A stretch of 64,000 bases of DNA from Pseudomonadota bacterium (lineage in GTDB: Bacteria > Myxococcota_A > Polyangia > Polyangiales > Polyangiaceae): the NCBI GenBank assembly GCA_023428245.1, contig JAEYYX010000091.1:1-64000 (forward strand), read 5' to 3'. Below, one piece after another: positions 41,561 through 50,366 of the stretch; positions within the stretch are counted from its first letter, which is position 1; each line of letters opens with the position of its first letter. The translations under genes and the position numbers were made by a program. Below the pieces are notes generated by a model. That model saw nothing but the letters and a program-made list of their open reading frames with translations. It did not search any database and had not been told where the DNA came from.

Positions 41561-42925
41561 ATGGGTTCCTCTTCTCGCCCCTCTTCGCCACGTGAGCGCG
41601 CGTTTTCACTCGCGCGCAAACACGGGTGGAATGCAACCTCATTTCAGACCCTGAGGCGGGGGTTTTCCTACTTCTTTCACAATGACGGCTACGTCGCTTA
41701 CGTGGATACCGGGCGCGCTTGGGTGGCGGGGGGCGCGCCGATTTGCTCGACCGAAGCGCTCCAGGAGACCACTCAGGCGTTTGTGAACGCTGCTCGAAAT
41801 GACCGACGGCGAGCCGTCTTCTTTGCGGTCGAGCCTCGCATGCTCGACGTCAACTCAGAGCTCCTGAGCTCCCTTCCGATCGGGAAACAGCCCATCTGGG
41901 ACCCAAGAACCTGGCCTTCGACTCTGAAAGCCCACCGAAGCCTTCGTGAGCAACTGAGGAGAGCTCGCGCCAAAGGGGTCACCATCACGCGCGAAACGAA
42001 GCTTGTAGCCCACACGGGCCAAGTTCGAGACCTAGTCGAGCGCTGGCTCGCGACGCGATCGATGCCCAAGATGGGCTTCTTGGTCGCCGTGGATGATCTC
42101 CTCGAGTCTCCAGAAGCCGTCCATTTCGTAGCCTGGCGCGCAGGAACCATCATCGGGCTTGGCGCGGCGATTCCCGTACCCGGTCGGAGGGGGCTCTTCG
42201 TCGAACACCTGATCCGCGACGTCGACGCGCCGAATGGAACCGTTGAGCTCCTGGTCGATGCGATCTTCACCTGGGCCCGGGAGCAGGAGCTCGTTTGGGT
42301 CACGCTCGGTCTCGCTCCGCTCATGGGCCAAGTACCAAGGCCCCTCGAGCTCGCCCGGCACTGGCTCCGCTGGCTCTACGATTTCGAAGGGCTCGCCTAC
42401 TTCAAGGCCAAGTTGCGACCTGAAGATTGGGCGCCTCTCTACCTCGCCTACCCCCGGGCCCAAGGGCCCGTCACCTCCGTCTTCGACGCGCTCCGAGCCT
42501 TCGCGACGAGCAGCTTCCTGGGTTTCTTGGCGCGTCTGGTCGGCCGCGGCCATCCGCTGGTCCTGAGAGCACTCGCGCTCCTGCTCGTGCCTTGGACCCT
42601 ACTGCTCGCGAGCGCTTCTCCTGACAGGTGGTTTCACGGGCACATCTCGGTCAAATGGGCTTGGGTGGTTTTTGATGGTCTAGTCATCCTGGCGTTATTC
42701 CGCCTCGCTCAAAGACCAAGACTCCGGCTCGCGCGAGTCCTCGCTTATGCGGTGAGCCTCGATGCTCTCCTCACGCCGCTCGAGGCCGCCCTGTGGAACC
42801 TCCGAGAGCCGCGCAGCCCCATCGAGCTCCTGATCATCCTTGTCGCCTGCTTAGCTCCCCCGCTCGCCGCCTTTGTTCTCTTTGGCACAGCGGGCCGACT
42901 GCGCACCTTAGAATGTCGCACCTGA
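41561..42925 (+). CDS. DUF2156 (lysyl-PG synthase catalytic-like) protein with C-terminal membrane helices
   Basis: This 454-residue protein starts 33 bp after the previous gene. Residues ~1-300 match the tandem GNAT-like DUF2156 domain of phosphatidylglycerol lysyltransferases: HGWNATSFQTLRRGFSYFFH, GRAWVAGGAPICS, LRRARAKGVTI, FVEHLIRDVDAPNGTVELLVDA, GLAPLMG and FEGLAYFKAKLRPEDWAPLYLAYP. The last ~140 residues hold about four helices. MprF-type enzymes place the helices before the catalytic domain, so the order here is reversed. It may aminoacylate a lipid or another acceptor; substrate is inference. Confidence 0.75.
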   Translation: MGSSSRPSSPRERAFSLARKHGWNATSFQTLRRGFSYFFHNDGYVAYVDTGRAWVAGGAPICSTEALQETTQAFVNAARNDRRRAVFFAVEPRMLDVNSELLSSLPIGKQPIWDPRTWPSTLKAHRSLREQLRRARAKGVTITRETKLVAHTGQVRDLVERWLATRSMPKMGFLVAVDDLLESPEAVHFVAWRAGTIIGLGAAIPVPGRRGLFVEHLIRDVDAPNGTVELLVDAIFTWAREQELVWVTLGLAPLMGQVPRPLELARHWLRWLYDFEGLAYFKAKLRPEDWAPLYLAYPRAQGPVTSVFDALRAFATSSFLGFLARLVGRGHPLVLRALALLLVPWTLLLASASPDRWFHGHISVKWAWVVFDGLVILALFRLAQRPRLRLARVLAYAVSLDALLTPLEAALWNLREPRSPIELLIILVACLAPPLAAFVLFGTAGRLRTLECRT

Positions 42926-43115
42926 TGGCGCTCTCGGGGCGAAAAGCTCGCGCGGACTCGCATCCCGAACGAGGGCGCGGAGTGCAGTGTGACGGCGGTT
43001 CTTGCCCATCGGAAAAGCACCGTTTTCCTGTTAGAAGAGAAGCGATCGGGCGTCTTCGCGAATGAACTCGAGACGCGCCCTCGAGCGCGCGAGAACCTGC
43101 CCCCAAGGAGCTCCC

Positions 43116-45641
43116 ATGTCGTCCCCCGCCGATCCACAGAAACCCTGCTGCTCCCACCACGCAGGCCCAGCGGGCACGCCCGCCCCCCATGGCGAACCCC
43201 TTCGGGTCATCGACCCCGTCTGCGGGATGAAGGTCGACCCCGAAAACCCCAAGGGCGGCTCTTGGGAATACAAAGGGGGCACCTACTCTTTCTGCAACCC
43301 TCGCTGCCGCGAGAAGTTCCGGAGCGATCCAGAGGGCTATCTCGCGCGGCGTGGCGCGACACCCGACACTGAGTCACAAAAAGCTCACACGACCCGCGAG
43401 CGCCGCTCCCCCTCCGGCGCCCAGAGCTACATTTGCCCGATGGATCCCGAGGTGCGCGCCTCGAGTCCCGGGAGCTGCCCGAAGTGTGGCATGGCCCTCG
43501 AACCGGAGCTGCCTCTCCAAAAGACCCGCACCGAGTACACGTGCCCGATGCACCCGGAGATCGTCTCGGACGCACCGGGCAGCTGCCCCAAGTGTGGCAT
43601 GGCCCTCGAACCCCGCACCGTGAACGTTGAGCCCGAAGAGAACCCGGAGCTCACGGACATGAGCCGGCGCTTCTGGCTCAGCCTTCTCTTCACGATTCCG
43701 ACCTTCGCGCTCGCCATGTCCGACATGATCCCCGGCCGACCCCTCGGAGCCGTGCTCTCTGCCGAGACAGGCGCTTGGGTTCAGCTTTTCCTCGCCGCGC
43801 CTGTCGTCTTCTACTGCGGATGGCCTCTCCTCTTCCGGGGCTATCGTTCGATCGTCCTTGGGCACTTGAACATGTTCACGCTGATCGCGCTTGGTGTTCT
43901 CGCAGCGTTCGGCTTCAGCCTGGTCGTTACTCTCGCACCTCAGCTCGTCCCCCACGGCGCAAAAGGAGAGCACGGTCCCCCTGTTTACTTCGAGGCGGCC
44001 GCCATGATCACGAGCCTTGTGCTCCTCGGCCAGGTCCTCGAACTCCGAGCGCGACAGAGCACAGCCAGCGCGATTCGAGCGCTCCTTGACCTCAGCCCCA
44101 AACGGGCGCGCATCGTCGAAGCTGACGGCTCAGAGCGCGACGTTCCCATCGAGCTGATCCGGGTTGGCGATCGCGTTCGTGTCCGCCCGAGCGAAAAGGT
44201 GCCAGTAGACGGCACCATCACCGAAGGGTCGAGCTCCGTCGACGAGTCGTCGCTCACCGGCGAGCCCATTCCCGTAGAAAAAAGCATCGGTTCGACTGTG
44301 CGCGGGGGCACGCTGAACGGCCCTGGAACTTTCGTGTTCCGCGCCGAGCGCGTCGGAAACGACACACTGCTGTCGCAGATCGTGGTGCTCGTGAGTGAAG
44401 CTCAGCGCACCCGCGCTCCGATCCAGAGGCTCGCGGACTCCGTCTCTGCCTGGTTCGTGCCGACTGTTTTACTGGTCGCGGCGCTGAGCGCAATTCTCTG
44501 GGGGCTCTTTGGACCGGAGCCACGGCTGGCTCACGCAGTCATCAACGGCGTAGCAGTTCTGATCATCGCGTGCCCCTGCGCGCTCGGTCTCGCGACGCCG
44601 ATGTCGATCCTTGTCGGCACCGGTCGCGGCGCCCAAGCGGGGGTCCTCGTCAAGAGCGCCGAAGCCCTCGAGCTTCTCTCGCGCGTCGACACTCTCGTGC
44701 TCGACAAGACCGGGACCCTGACTGTGGGCAATCCCAGGTTGATGCGCATCTTTCCGCAAGACGGGCTCGACGAGGTAACGCTGCTCTCACTCGCGGCTTC
44801 CCTAGAGAAGCACAGCGAACACCCGCTCGCCGCGGCCATTCTCAAAGCAGCCGACGAGCGAGGCATCAACCCAACAGATCCCCTGAACTTCCACTCGGAG
44901 CTCGGCAAGGGGCTCACTGGGGAAGTTCAAGGCAAGCGCGTACTACTCGGCAATCAGCGGCTCCTTGAGGAAAACGGGGTGCCCCCTGGAGCGTTCGCCG
45001 ATCGCGCCAGGGCTCTCCGCGAGGAAGGACAGACTGTCCTCTTCCTCGCGGCGGACGGGGAGCTCCTCGGGATTCTCGGCGTAGCCGATCCGATCAAGCC
45101 TGATGCCCTCCGCACGCTCGAAGAGCTGCGCGGGAGCGGTCTGTCCATCGTCATGCTCACCGGTGATACCCCGGAAACTGCCCGCGCCCTTGGCATCGAA
45201 CTCGGCATCGAGGATATCCACGCGGGAGTTCTCCCCGCGCAGAAGAATGAAATGATCCTTGAGCTACGAAAACAAGGGCGCATCGTGGCAATGGCCGGAG
45301 ACGGCACGAACGACGCGCCCGCCCTGGCCAGCGCCCACGTGGGCATTGCGATGGGAACTGGGACCGACGTGGCGATGCAGAGCGCCGGAATCACGCTCGT
45401 CGGCGGAGAACTCCGCGGCATCGTGCGCGCGCGGCACCTCGCCTCTCACGTGATGAAGAACATCAAACAGAATCTCTTCTTCGCTTTCTTCTACAATGCG
45501 CTCGGGGTCCCCTTAGCGGCGGGTCTTTTTTACCCGCTCTTTGGTATGCTCTTGAGCCCGATGGTGGCAAGTGTGGCGATGTCACTGAGCTCCGTCTCGG
45601 TCATCGGGAACGCTCTGCTCATCCGCCGAGTCAAACTCTAA
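43116..45641 (+). CDS. copA: Cu+/Ag+-type P1B ATPase (CopA-like) with YHS and two HMBD domains
   Basis: This 841-residue pump starts at ATG 43116, with AAGGAG upstream. The N-terminus has a YHS domain (~31-76; Cys36, Cys60, Cys64) and two zinc-ribbon-like heavy-metal-binding domains (~105-130, 141-166), each with the pattern CPM(D/H)PE...CPKCGMALEP. The usual GMTCxxC ferredoxin-like HMA domain is absent. Core motifs are complete: TGEP, CPC (486-488) in IIACPCALGLATP, DKTGT (Asp530), SEHPLAAAI, GDGTNDAPAL. FYN in TM7 and MSLSS in TM8 are the P1B-1 Cu+/Ag+ signature. It should export Cu+ from the cytoplasm, using ATP. Confidence 0.93.
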   Translation: MSSPADPQKPCCSHHAGPAGTPAPHGEPLRVIDPVCGMKVDPENPKGGSWEYKGGTYSFCNPRCREKFRSDPEGYLARRGATPDTESQKAHTTRERRSPSGAQSYICPMDPEVRASSPGSCPKCGMALEPELPLQKTRTEYTCPMHPEIVSDAPGSCPKCGMALEPRTVNVEPEENPELTDMSRRFWLSLLFTIPTFALAMSDMIPGRPLGAVLSAETGAWVQLFLAAPVVFYCGWPLLFRGYRSIVLGHLNMFTLIALGVLAAFGFSLVVTLAPQLVPHGAKGEHGPPVYFEAAAMITSLVLLGQVLELRARQSTASAIRALLDLSPKRARIVEADGSERDVPIELIRVGDRVRVRPSEKVPVDGTITEGSSSVDESSLTGEPIPVEKSIGSTVRGGTLNGPGTFVFRAERVGNDTLLSQIVVLVSEAQRTRAPIQRLADSVSAWFVPTVLLVAALSAILWGLFGPEPRLAHAVINGVAVLIIACPCALGLATPMSILVGTGRGAQAGVLVKSAEALELLSRVDTLVLDKTGTLTVGNPRLMRIFPQDGLDEVTLLSLAASLEKHSEHPLAAAILKAADERGINPTDPLNFHSELGKGLTGEVQGKRVLLGNQRLLEENGVPPGAFADRARALREEGQTVLFLAADGELLGILGVADPIKPDALRTLEELRGSGLSIVMLTGDTPETARALGIELGIEDIHAGVLPAQKNEMILELRKQGRIVAMAGDGTNDAPALASAHVGIAMGTGTDVAMQSAGITLVGGELRGIVRARHLASHVMKNIKQNLFFAFFYNALGVPLAAGLFYPLFGMLLSPMVASVAMSLSSVSVIGNALLIRRVKL

Positions 45642-45663
45642 ACAGAAGAGCGATGGGTCAAGA

Positions 45664-45936
45664 ATGGTCCAGCGTTTTCCTCTCGAGGGTCTTGGCTTGG
45701 TTGCACCCGATCCCTCCCGCGGTTCGAGTTCTTCCTTGGCCCTCCATGTCCCGAACGTGGACGAGTTTGCCGCGCGAGCCGTTGAAGAGGGAGCGACGCT
45801 GCGCGAACCTGTGAGCACCTTTGTATCTGGCGATGGGTACGCTTCGACCCTCGACCCCTTCGGCGTCCGCTGGTCGCTCATGAGCCGCGTCGCCGACATT
45901 TCTTCCGAAGAGAGCCAGAGTCCCGACGACGAGTGA
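45664..45936 (+). pseudogene. truncated VOC/glyoxalase-like (PhnB-type) fragment
   Basis: This is a 90-residue frame 22 bp after copA. Residues ~26-75 (LALHVPNVDEFAARAVEEGATL, SGDGYASTLDPFGVRWSLMSRV) match the second half of PhnB-like VOC proteins, including the metal-ligand strand region. The first beta-alpha-beta-beta-beta half, about 55-60 residues normally present, is missing; typical members are 135-160 aa. The remaining N-terminal ~20 residues may be the scar of a deletion. It is probably a remnant, though a short expressed protein cannot be ruled out. Confidence 0.6.
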
Positions 45937-45945
45937 GCGAAGCCA

Positions 45946-45966
45946 GGGCGGCTAAGCCGCCCCTTT
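45946..45966. terminator. bidirectional intrinsic terminator hairpin
   Basis: GGGCGGC (45946-45952) and GCCGCCC (45956-45962) form a perfect 7-bp GC stem with a TAA loop, followed by CTTTG... It lies between the convergent VOC fragment and osmC stops (45936 and 45974), serving both strands. Confidence 0.6.
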
Positions 45967-45973
45967 GCCACTG

Positions 45974-46387
45974 TTAGTTCTCGATAGTGAGCTGGAGCTC
46001 GATCTCAAGGTTCAGGACCTTCGAGATCGGGCACCCGGCCTTGGCTGCCTGAGCAGCCTCTTCGATCTTGCCGCGGTCTGCGCCGGGCGCCGTGACGGTC
46101 GTTTCGAGGAGGCTCTTCTTGAGCGTGAGGTCCTCGAAGGTGATGGCGGCGCGCGTGGCGACCGACTTCGGCGAAATCCCACGTTCGCCGAGCTGGGCCG
46201 AGAGAGCCATACTAAAACAGCTCGCATGGGCAGCAGCGATCAGCTCTTCCGGGTTCGTCCCGGGATCGCTCTCGAAGCGAGTCTTGAAGCTATATTTCTG
46301 GTCCTGAAGAGCTCCACTCCCGACGTTGAACGTCCCGTTGCCGTCCTTGAGCCCACCGTTCCAAATTGCATCTGCAGTTCGCTTCAT
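45974..46387 (-). CDS. osmC: OsmC-family peroxiredoxin
   Basis: This 137-residue protein starts at ATG 46387 with a GAGGAGG ribosome site. It has the two catalytic Cys of OsmC: Cys57 in AAHASCFSMALS and Cys119 in AAKAGCPISKVL. Length matches OsmC (~140). The family reduces organic hydroperoxides and is often induced by osmotic or oxidative stress. It faces the VOC fragment across a terminator hairpin and is divergent from the pectate lyase gene. Confidence 0.93.
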   Translation of the reverse strand: MKRTADAIWNGGLKDGNGTFNVGSGALQDQKYSFKTRFESDPGTNPEELIAAAHASCFSMALSAQLGERGISPKSVATRAAITFEDLTLKKSLLETTVTAPGADRGKIEEAAQAAKAGCPISKVLNLEIELQLTIEN

Positions 46388-46619
46388 CGAGCGCTCCTCC
46401 TCATCAATGACTCGCGGCCGTTCTGGCTCGCAAAGACCCATGGTTCATGGACCCCACACTGAGCCCCCCTCGACGTCGCACAGTTCCCTCCCCCATGCAA
46501 CGAGCACTCGGTAAGGTGAAGACCCGCAGGGCCACCGATCCGCGAACCTGAAAATGGTTCAACATCGCTCCGAAAGAGATCGATTCGTCCGCCTCGCGAC
46601 ATGAACGGCCGTGAACCGA

Positions 46620-48005
46620 ATGACTAGGGTATCGTGGGTCGCACTTCTCGTCGTCGGGAGCGCCTGTGGAGCGTCTCCTTCCAGCGAAGAACCTGATGGC
46701 AATGCTCCGGGGAGCGGTGGGTCCACCGCTCAGCCGGCGAGCGGAGGCAGCTCTGCGAGCGGAGGGGATGCCCCGGGAACTGGTGGAAAGTCGAGCGCGG
46801 GCGGCGGAGCTCCAGGGGGCGCCGCGGCCGTCGGGGGCGGGGGAGCCCAAGGGAGCGGAGGAGCGGAAAGCGGAGGAGCGAGTCCCAGTTCAGGCGGCGG
46901 AGAAAGCACGGGAGACTCAGGCGAAGCTGGCGGCTCTTCGAGTGGTGGATCAGCCAGCGGAGGAGCCTCCGGAGGAGCGCCGCCCGGCTGCATTGAGCAT
47001 GAACCGGCGACACGTCCCATCGGGTACGGACGCGCCACCACCGGCGGCGGCAATACTCAGCCGCTCGTGGTGCGGAGTTTCGCCGAAGCTGAAGCTGCGC
47101 TGGCCGCCTATCGGAGCGACTTCAAGAACGGCACGCGATCCTCCTTGGTCCTTCACTATGATGGGAAGTTCAACTTTTCGACCATCACCGACGTCTGTGC
47201 CCAACATGAAAAGGACTCACAGATCCTCCAGATCAAAGAGATGGAGAACGTGACCTTCCGCGGGCTCTCCGGTTCTTCGAGCAACTTCGGGATTAAGGTG
47301 AATCGCGCGAAAAACGTGATCATCCAGAACATGGTATTCGGCCTCCTGCCGGGCGGCGGCGACTCGGACGCCGTCACCCTCGAAGGCAATGGGACCAGCG
47401 GCGACGTAGAAAACGTCTGGATCGATCACAACGAGTTCTTCAGCTCAACGAAGGACGACTGCCCGGGCGCCGGCGACACCGAGTTCGACGGACTCATCGA
47501 CATCAAGAAGGGCGCGCGGCGCATCACCATCTCCTATAACTACCTCCACGATCACCAGAAGACCGGACTCATCGGCTCGAGTGATTCGGATGACACCGAG
47601 CGCTACATCACCTTCCACCACAACCGGTACGAGAACGTCGTCTCGCGCACTCCGCTCCAGCGCTACGGCTACACGCACCTCTTCAACAACTACTACGGCA
47701 AGCTCTCGAGCAGCGGCATCAACGTGCGCATGGGCGGCGTCGCGCTCATCGAAGCCAACTACTTCGAAGATGCGAAGAATCCTGTTACCTCTCGCTACAG
47801 CGATGAGCCAGGCTACTGGGACCTCAGGGACAATTTCGTTGGCCCCGGAGTCACCTGGGACACGGAGTCCGACACGCTCGCGAACGCCGATACCTGGGAA
47901 AGCACCAAGGTTTTCCCGGCGTCCGAGCTCGACTACGACTACGACGTCGAGCCCGCGGAATGTGTCAAAGCGAGCGTCTTCGCCAGCGCGGGGGCGCGCC
48001 TCTGA
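46620..48005 (+). CDS. pectate lyase (PL1), lipoprotein with Gly-rich linker
   Basis: This encodes 461 residues from ATG 46620 (a GTG at 46611 is also in frame). The signal peptide ends VVGSAC (Cys16). A ~110-residue Gly/Ser/Ala linker precedes the right-handed beta-helix. Family motifs: GYGRATTGG at the start, NVIIQNMVFG, VWIDHNEFF (vWiDH region), DGLIDIKKGARRITISYNYLHDH, and FHHNRYENVVSRTPLQRYG with the catalytic Arg. It should cleave polygalacturonate by beta-elimination with Ca2+. The linker would hold the enzyme away from the outer membrane. Confidence 0.9.
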   Translation: MTRVSWVALLVVGSACGASPSSEEPDGNAPGSGGSTAQPASGGSSASGGDAPGTGGKSSAGGGAPGGAAAVGGGGAQGSGGAESGGASPSSGGGESTGDSGEAGGSSSGGSASGGASGGAPPGCIEHEPATRPIGYGRATTGGGNTQPLVVRSFAEAEAALAAYRSDFKNGTRSSLVLHYDGKFNFSTITDVCAQHEKDSQILQIKEMENVTFRGLSGSSSNFGIKVNRAKNVIIQNMVFGLLPGGGDSDAVTLEGNGTSGDVENVWIDHNEFFSSTKDDCPGAGDTEFDGLIDIKKGARRITISYNYLHDHQKTGLIGSSDSDDTERYITFHHNRYENVVSRTPLQRYGYTHLFNNYYGKLSSSGINVRMGGVALIEANYFEDAKNPVTSRYSDEPGYWDLRDNFVGPGVTWDTESDTLANADTWESTKVFPASELDYDYDVEPAECVKASVFASAGARL

Positions 48006-48074
48006 GGACGAGTCCAAGCGAAAAAAGCAAAGACGATTGAACGCTTCCTCTCCGGGCGGGCACTCCCGGACAGA

Positions 48075-49634
48075 ATGAAGAAAACTTCGCTTTCCCTTCG
48101 ATCGAGCCTTGTCTTCCTTGCTGCCTCTGTCTGGGTCCCCCGAGCCCTGGCAGAGGCGCCCCCTGCAACGCCCGCCGAATCCAGCCCCGAGGCCACCGAG
48201 GCCGAGCGCCCGAGCGCCGAGGAGGCGCTTTCTGTTGAACTCTCTCTGGGCGGTTCCGGGCTCCAAGACGCGGACGTGCTCGAGGCGCTTGAGCGGGAGC
48301 TTGGGATCGCCGTTCGAACTTCTGACGCAGGCGAGCGCCTGGTCCTTCGAGTCGACGGTACGACGCTCTTCGCTTCCTACGGAGACCCGGCGACGCGAGC
48401 GGTGTCCCGAGAGGTCCAGCTCCCGGAGTCGGAGGCGGCTCAGCTCGAGCTGCTTCAGCTTCTCTCGGGCAATCTCGTCCGCGACGAAGCGAGCCCGCTC
48501 CTCGCGCGACTCCGGGCCGCCAAGACAGAAACGGAAGCACGGGCGGAAACAGCGCCCTCAGCGGTCGCGGCACCCGTTGAACCCACCGCCCAGGCTCCCG
48601 GGGAGAAAGGGGTCTCTCCGAAGCGCCGGGGCCGGATGCCCATCAGCCTGACTCTCTTCTCGCCCGTCTCGACCGACCCCTTCCTCAAGAAGCACGAGGC
48701 CCATTTCGACGTCGGCGCATTCTACAGCGAAATCGGCGCGCTCAGCGGACTCGCCGTCCAGGGTGGGGTGCAGAAGCTCCACGACGGCGCACGCGGCCTC
48801 GCTGTCGCTGGAGTTGGCAGCCACTCGGGGCCGTTCCGCGGACTCAATGTGAACGGATTCTACGGGCTCGTCACACGCTCTGACGGACTCTCTGTCACAG
48901 GCTTCTACGTTCGCCACAAGGAGATGTTTCAGGGGCTCACTGTGAGCCTCGTCAACTCGACGGGAAGCGCAAAGGCCGAAAAGCCGCGCGAGGGCGAAGC
49001 TCCGCGGTCCGAAGGAGCCATGATTGGCCTCGTGAATATCGGCGGAAGCCTCCATGGGGCTCAGATCGGACTCGTAAACGTCCAGACGGGAAAGATGCGT
49101 GGGGCGCAGCTTGGGCTCGTGAACGTCTCGGGAGACCTGAGCGGAGCGGCGCTCGGGCTGTTGAATTTCGGTGCCAACGTGCGCGCTACAGCACTCGCCT
49201 GGGCGTCAGTAAATCCCGAGCTGAATGAGCCCGCCCGCATCGCGGGACCTATGGGCCATATTGGGGTCAAATACCGGATCCACAACTTCTACTCCTTGGT
49301 CGGCTTCGGGCTCGGTGCGGAAGCGACAGGCTGCGGGACCGAGCCTCCTTGCCGCTCGAGTGATGTCGTCTTCGCGCCCGGCTTTGGTGCAGGCTACCGT
49401 TTCGAGCTCGGCCCGCGCTTTGCTCTCGAGGTGGACGGCTATCACCAGGTCGAGTTCTCCCCGCGGGGCGCCTCAAACGGTCACGGAGCGACCGCGGGAC
49501 GGGTGACGGCCCTTTTCAAAGTCTCCAAGGAAGTCTCCTTCTTCGTCGGCGGCGGCCCGCGCCTTGTCGTACCGAACGATGACCGCCACGTCTCCGCCGC
49601 TCCAACCTTCCACGCCGGAATCGAGCTCTTTTAG
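48075..49634 (+). CDS. LA_2272-type surface repeat protein
   Basis: This 519-residue protein has a signal peptide (SLVFLAASVWVPRALA). Residues ~25-180 hold a variable region with LELGIAV-type strands and an Ala/Pro linker. The core contains repeats of the form GxxxGLxxNxxxG, e.g. GPFRGLNVNGFYGLV, HGAQIGLVNVQTG, RGAQLGLVNVSGD and SGAALGLLNFGANV, characteristic of LA_2272/LA_2273 surface repeats. The C-terminal ~150 residues look like an outer-membrane barrel with a terminal Phe. Function is unknown in the family. An inverted repeat follows the stop. Confidence 0.75.
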   Translation: MKKTSLSLRSSLVFLAASVWVPRALAEAPPATPAESSPEATEAERPSAEEALSVELSLGGSGLQDADVLEALERELGIAVRTSDAGERLVLRVDGTTLFASYGDPATRAVSREVQLPESEAAQLELLQLLSGNLVRDEASPLLARLRAAKTETEARAETAPSAVAAPVEPTAQAPGEKGVSPKRRGRMPISLTLFSPVSTDPFLKKHEAHFDVGAFYSEIGALSGLAVQGGVQKLHDGARGLAVAGVGSHSGPFRGLNVNGFYGLVTRSDGLSVTGFYVRHKEMFQGLTVSLVNSTGSAKAEKPREGEAPRSEGAMIGLVNIGGSLHGAQIGLVNVQTGKMRGAQLGLVNVSGDLSGAALGLLNFGANVRATALAWASVNPELNEPARIAGPMGHIGVKYRIHNFYSLVGFGLGAEATGCGTEPPCRSSDVVFAPGFGAGYRFELGPRFALEVDGYHQVEFSPRGASNGHGATAGRVTALFKVSKEVSFFVGGGPRLVVPNDDRHVSAAPTFHAGIELF

Positions 49635-49642
49635 CTGTTCCA

Positions 49643-49683
49643 AAGGGGACAAGCCGTCGGGGGGATCGGCCAGCCGTCCCCTT
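49643..49683. terminator. long-loop inverted repeat after the surface-repeat gene
   Basis: AAGGGGAC (49643-49650) and GTCCCCTT (49676-49683) form a perfect 8-bp stem enclosing 25 nt, 9 bp after the gene's stop and 24 bp before the sigma-factor start. It could end transcription or be a regulatory structure for the sigma gene. Confidence 0.4.
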
Positions 49684-49706
49684 GGGCGCCCCAGAAGCTT
49701 GAAAAG

Positions 49707-50366
49707 ATGTTGATTCGAATGAACACTCCGGTCCCGAGCGGGCACTTGGTCTTCGAGATGTCCTCATTGCCCACGATGACCTTGGATGCCTCGCCGATGA
49801 GCGTCACATCGCCGGCTGGTGAGGAGAGCGTCATCGCCAGCTTGCTCTCGGGTCAGCTGAGCGCGATCGGAGAGCTGTACGACCGCCACCATGAGGCTGT
49901 CCGCCGCTTCGCCCAGAGACTGCTCGGGGACGCGAGTGAAGCGGAAGACCTGGTGCAGGAGGTGTTCGTCCGACTTCCACGCATCGCCAAGAGCTACCGC
50001 GGAGAGTCGAGCTTTCGCTCGTTCCTGATCGGGGCCACCGCGCAGCTCTCAAGGCACCATATCCGAGCCTCACAGCGCAGACGCGCGCTCCATGAGCGCT
50101 CCGGGGCAGCCGGCATGGTCCAGCTCCCCGAAGCTGAGCGCCCCGATGTCCAGTCGGAGCGGCACCGGCTCGCGAAGCTCTTGACCCAAGCCCTCGACCA
50201 GCTCTCCTTCGACCACCGCGTTGCTTTTGTGCTGTCCGAGGTAGAGCAGCATACGTCACGCGAGATCGCGGTGCTCGTAGGAGTTCCGGAGGGGACCGTG
50301 CGGACGCGCCTGCTCCACGCAAAGAAACGGCTCCGAACGTATCTCGAGAAGGAGGGCCTACCGTGA
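49707..50366 (+). CDS. ECF RNA polymerase sigma factor
   Basis: This protein has up to 219 residues; ATGs at 49722, 49758 and 49776 are possible later starts. Region 2 begins about residue 44 (ASLLSGQLSAIGELYDRHHEAVRRFAQRLLGDASEAEDLVQEVFVRL) with the usual DASEAEDLVQEVF. Region 4 is at ~160-215 (ALDQLSFDHRVAFVLSEVE, SREIAVLVGVPEGTVRTRLLHAKKRLR). It should direct transcription of a small regulon. Its stop overlaps the next gene by four bases (GTGA), which encodes a membrane protein likely to be its regulator. Confidence 0.93.
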   Translation: MLIRMNTPVPSGHLVFEMSSLPTMTLDASPMSVTSPAGEESVIASLLSGQLSAIGELYDRHHEAVRRFAQRLLGDASEAEDLVQEVFVRLPRIAKSYRGESSFRSFLIGATAQLSRHHIRASQRRRALHERSGAAGMVQLPEAERPDVQSERHRLAKLLTQALDQLSFDHRVAFVLSEVEQHTSREIAVLVGVPEGTVRTRLLHAKKRLRTYLEKEGLP

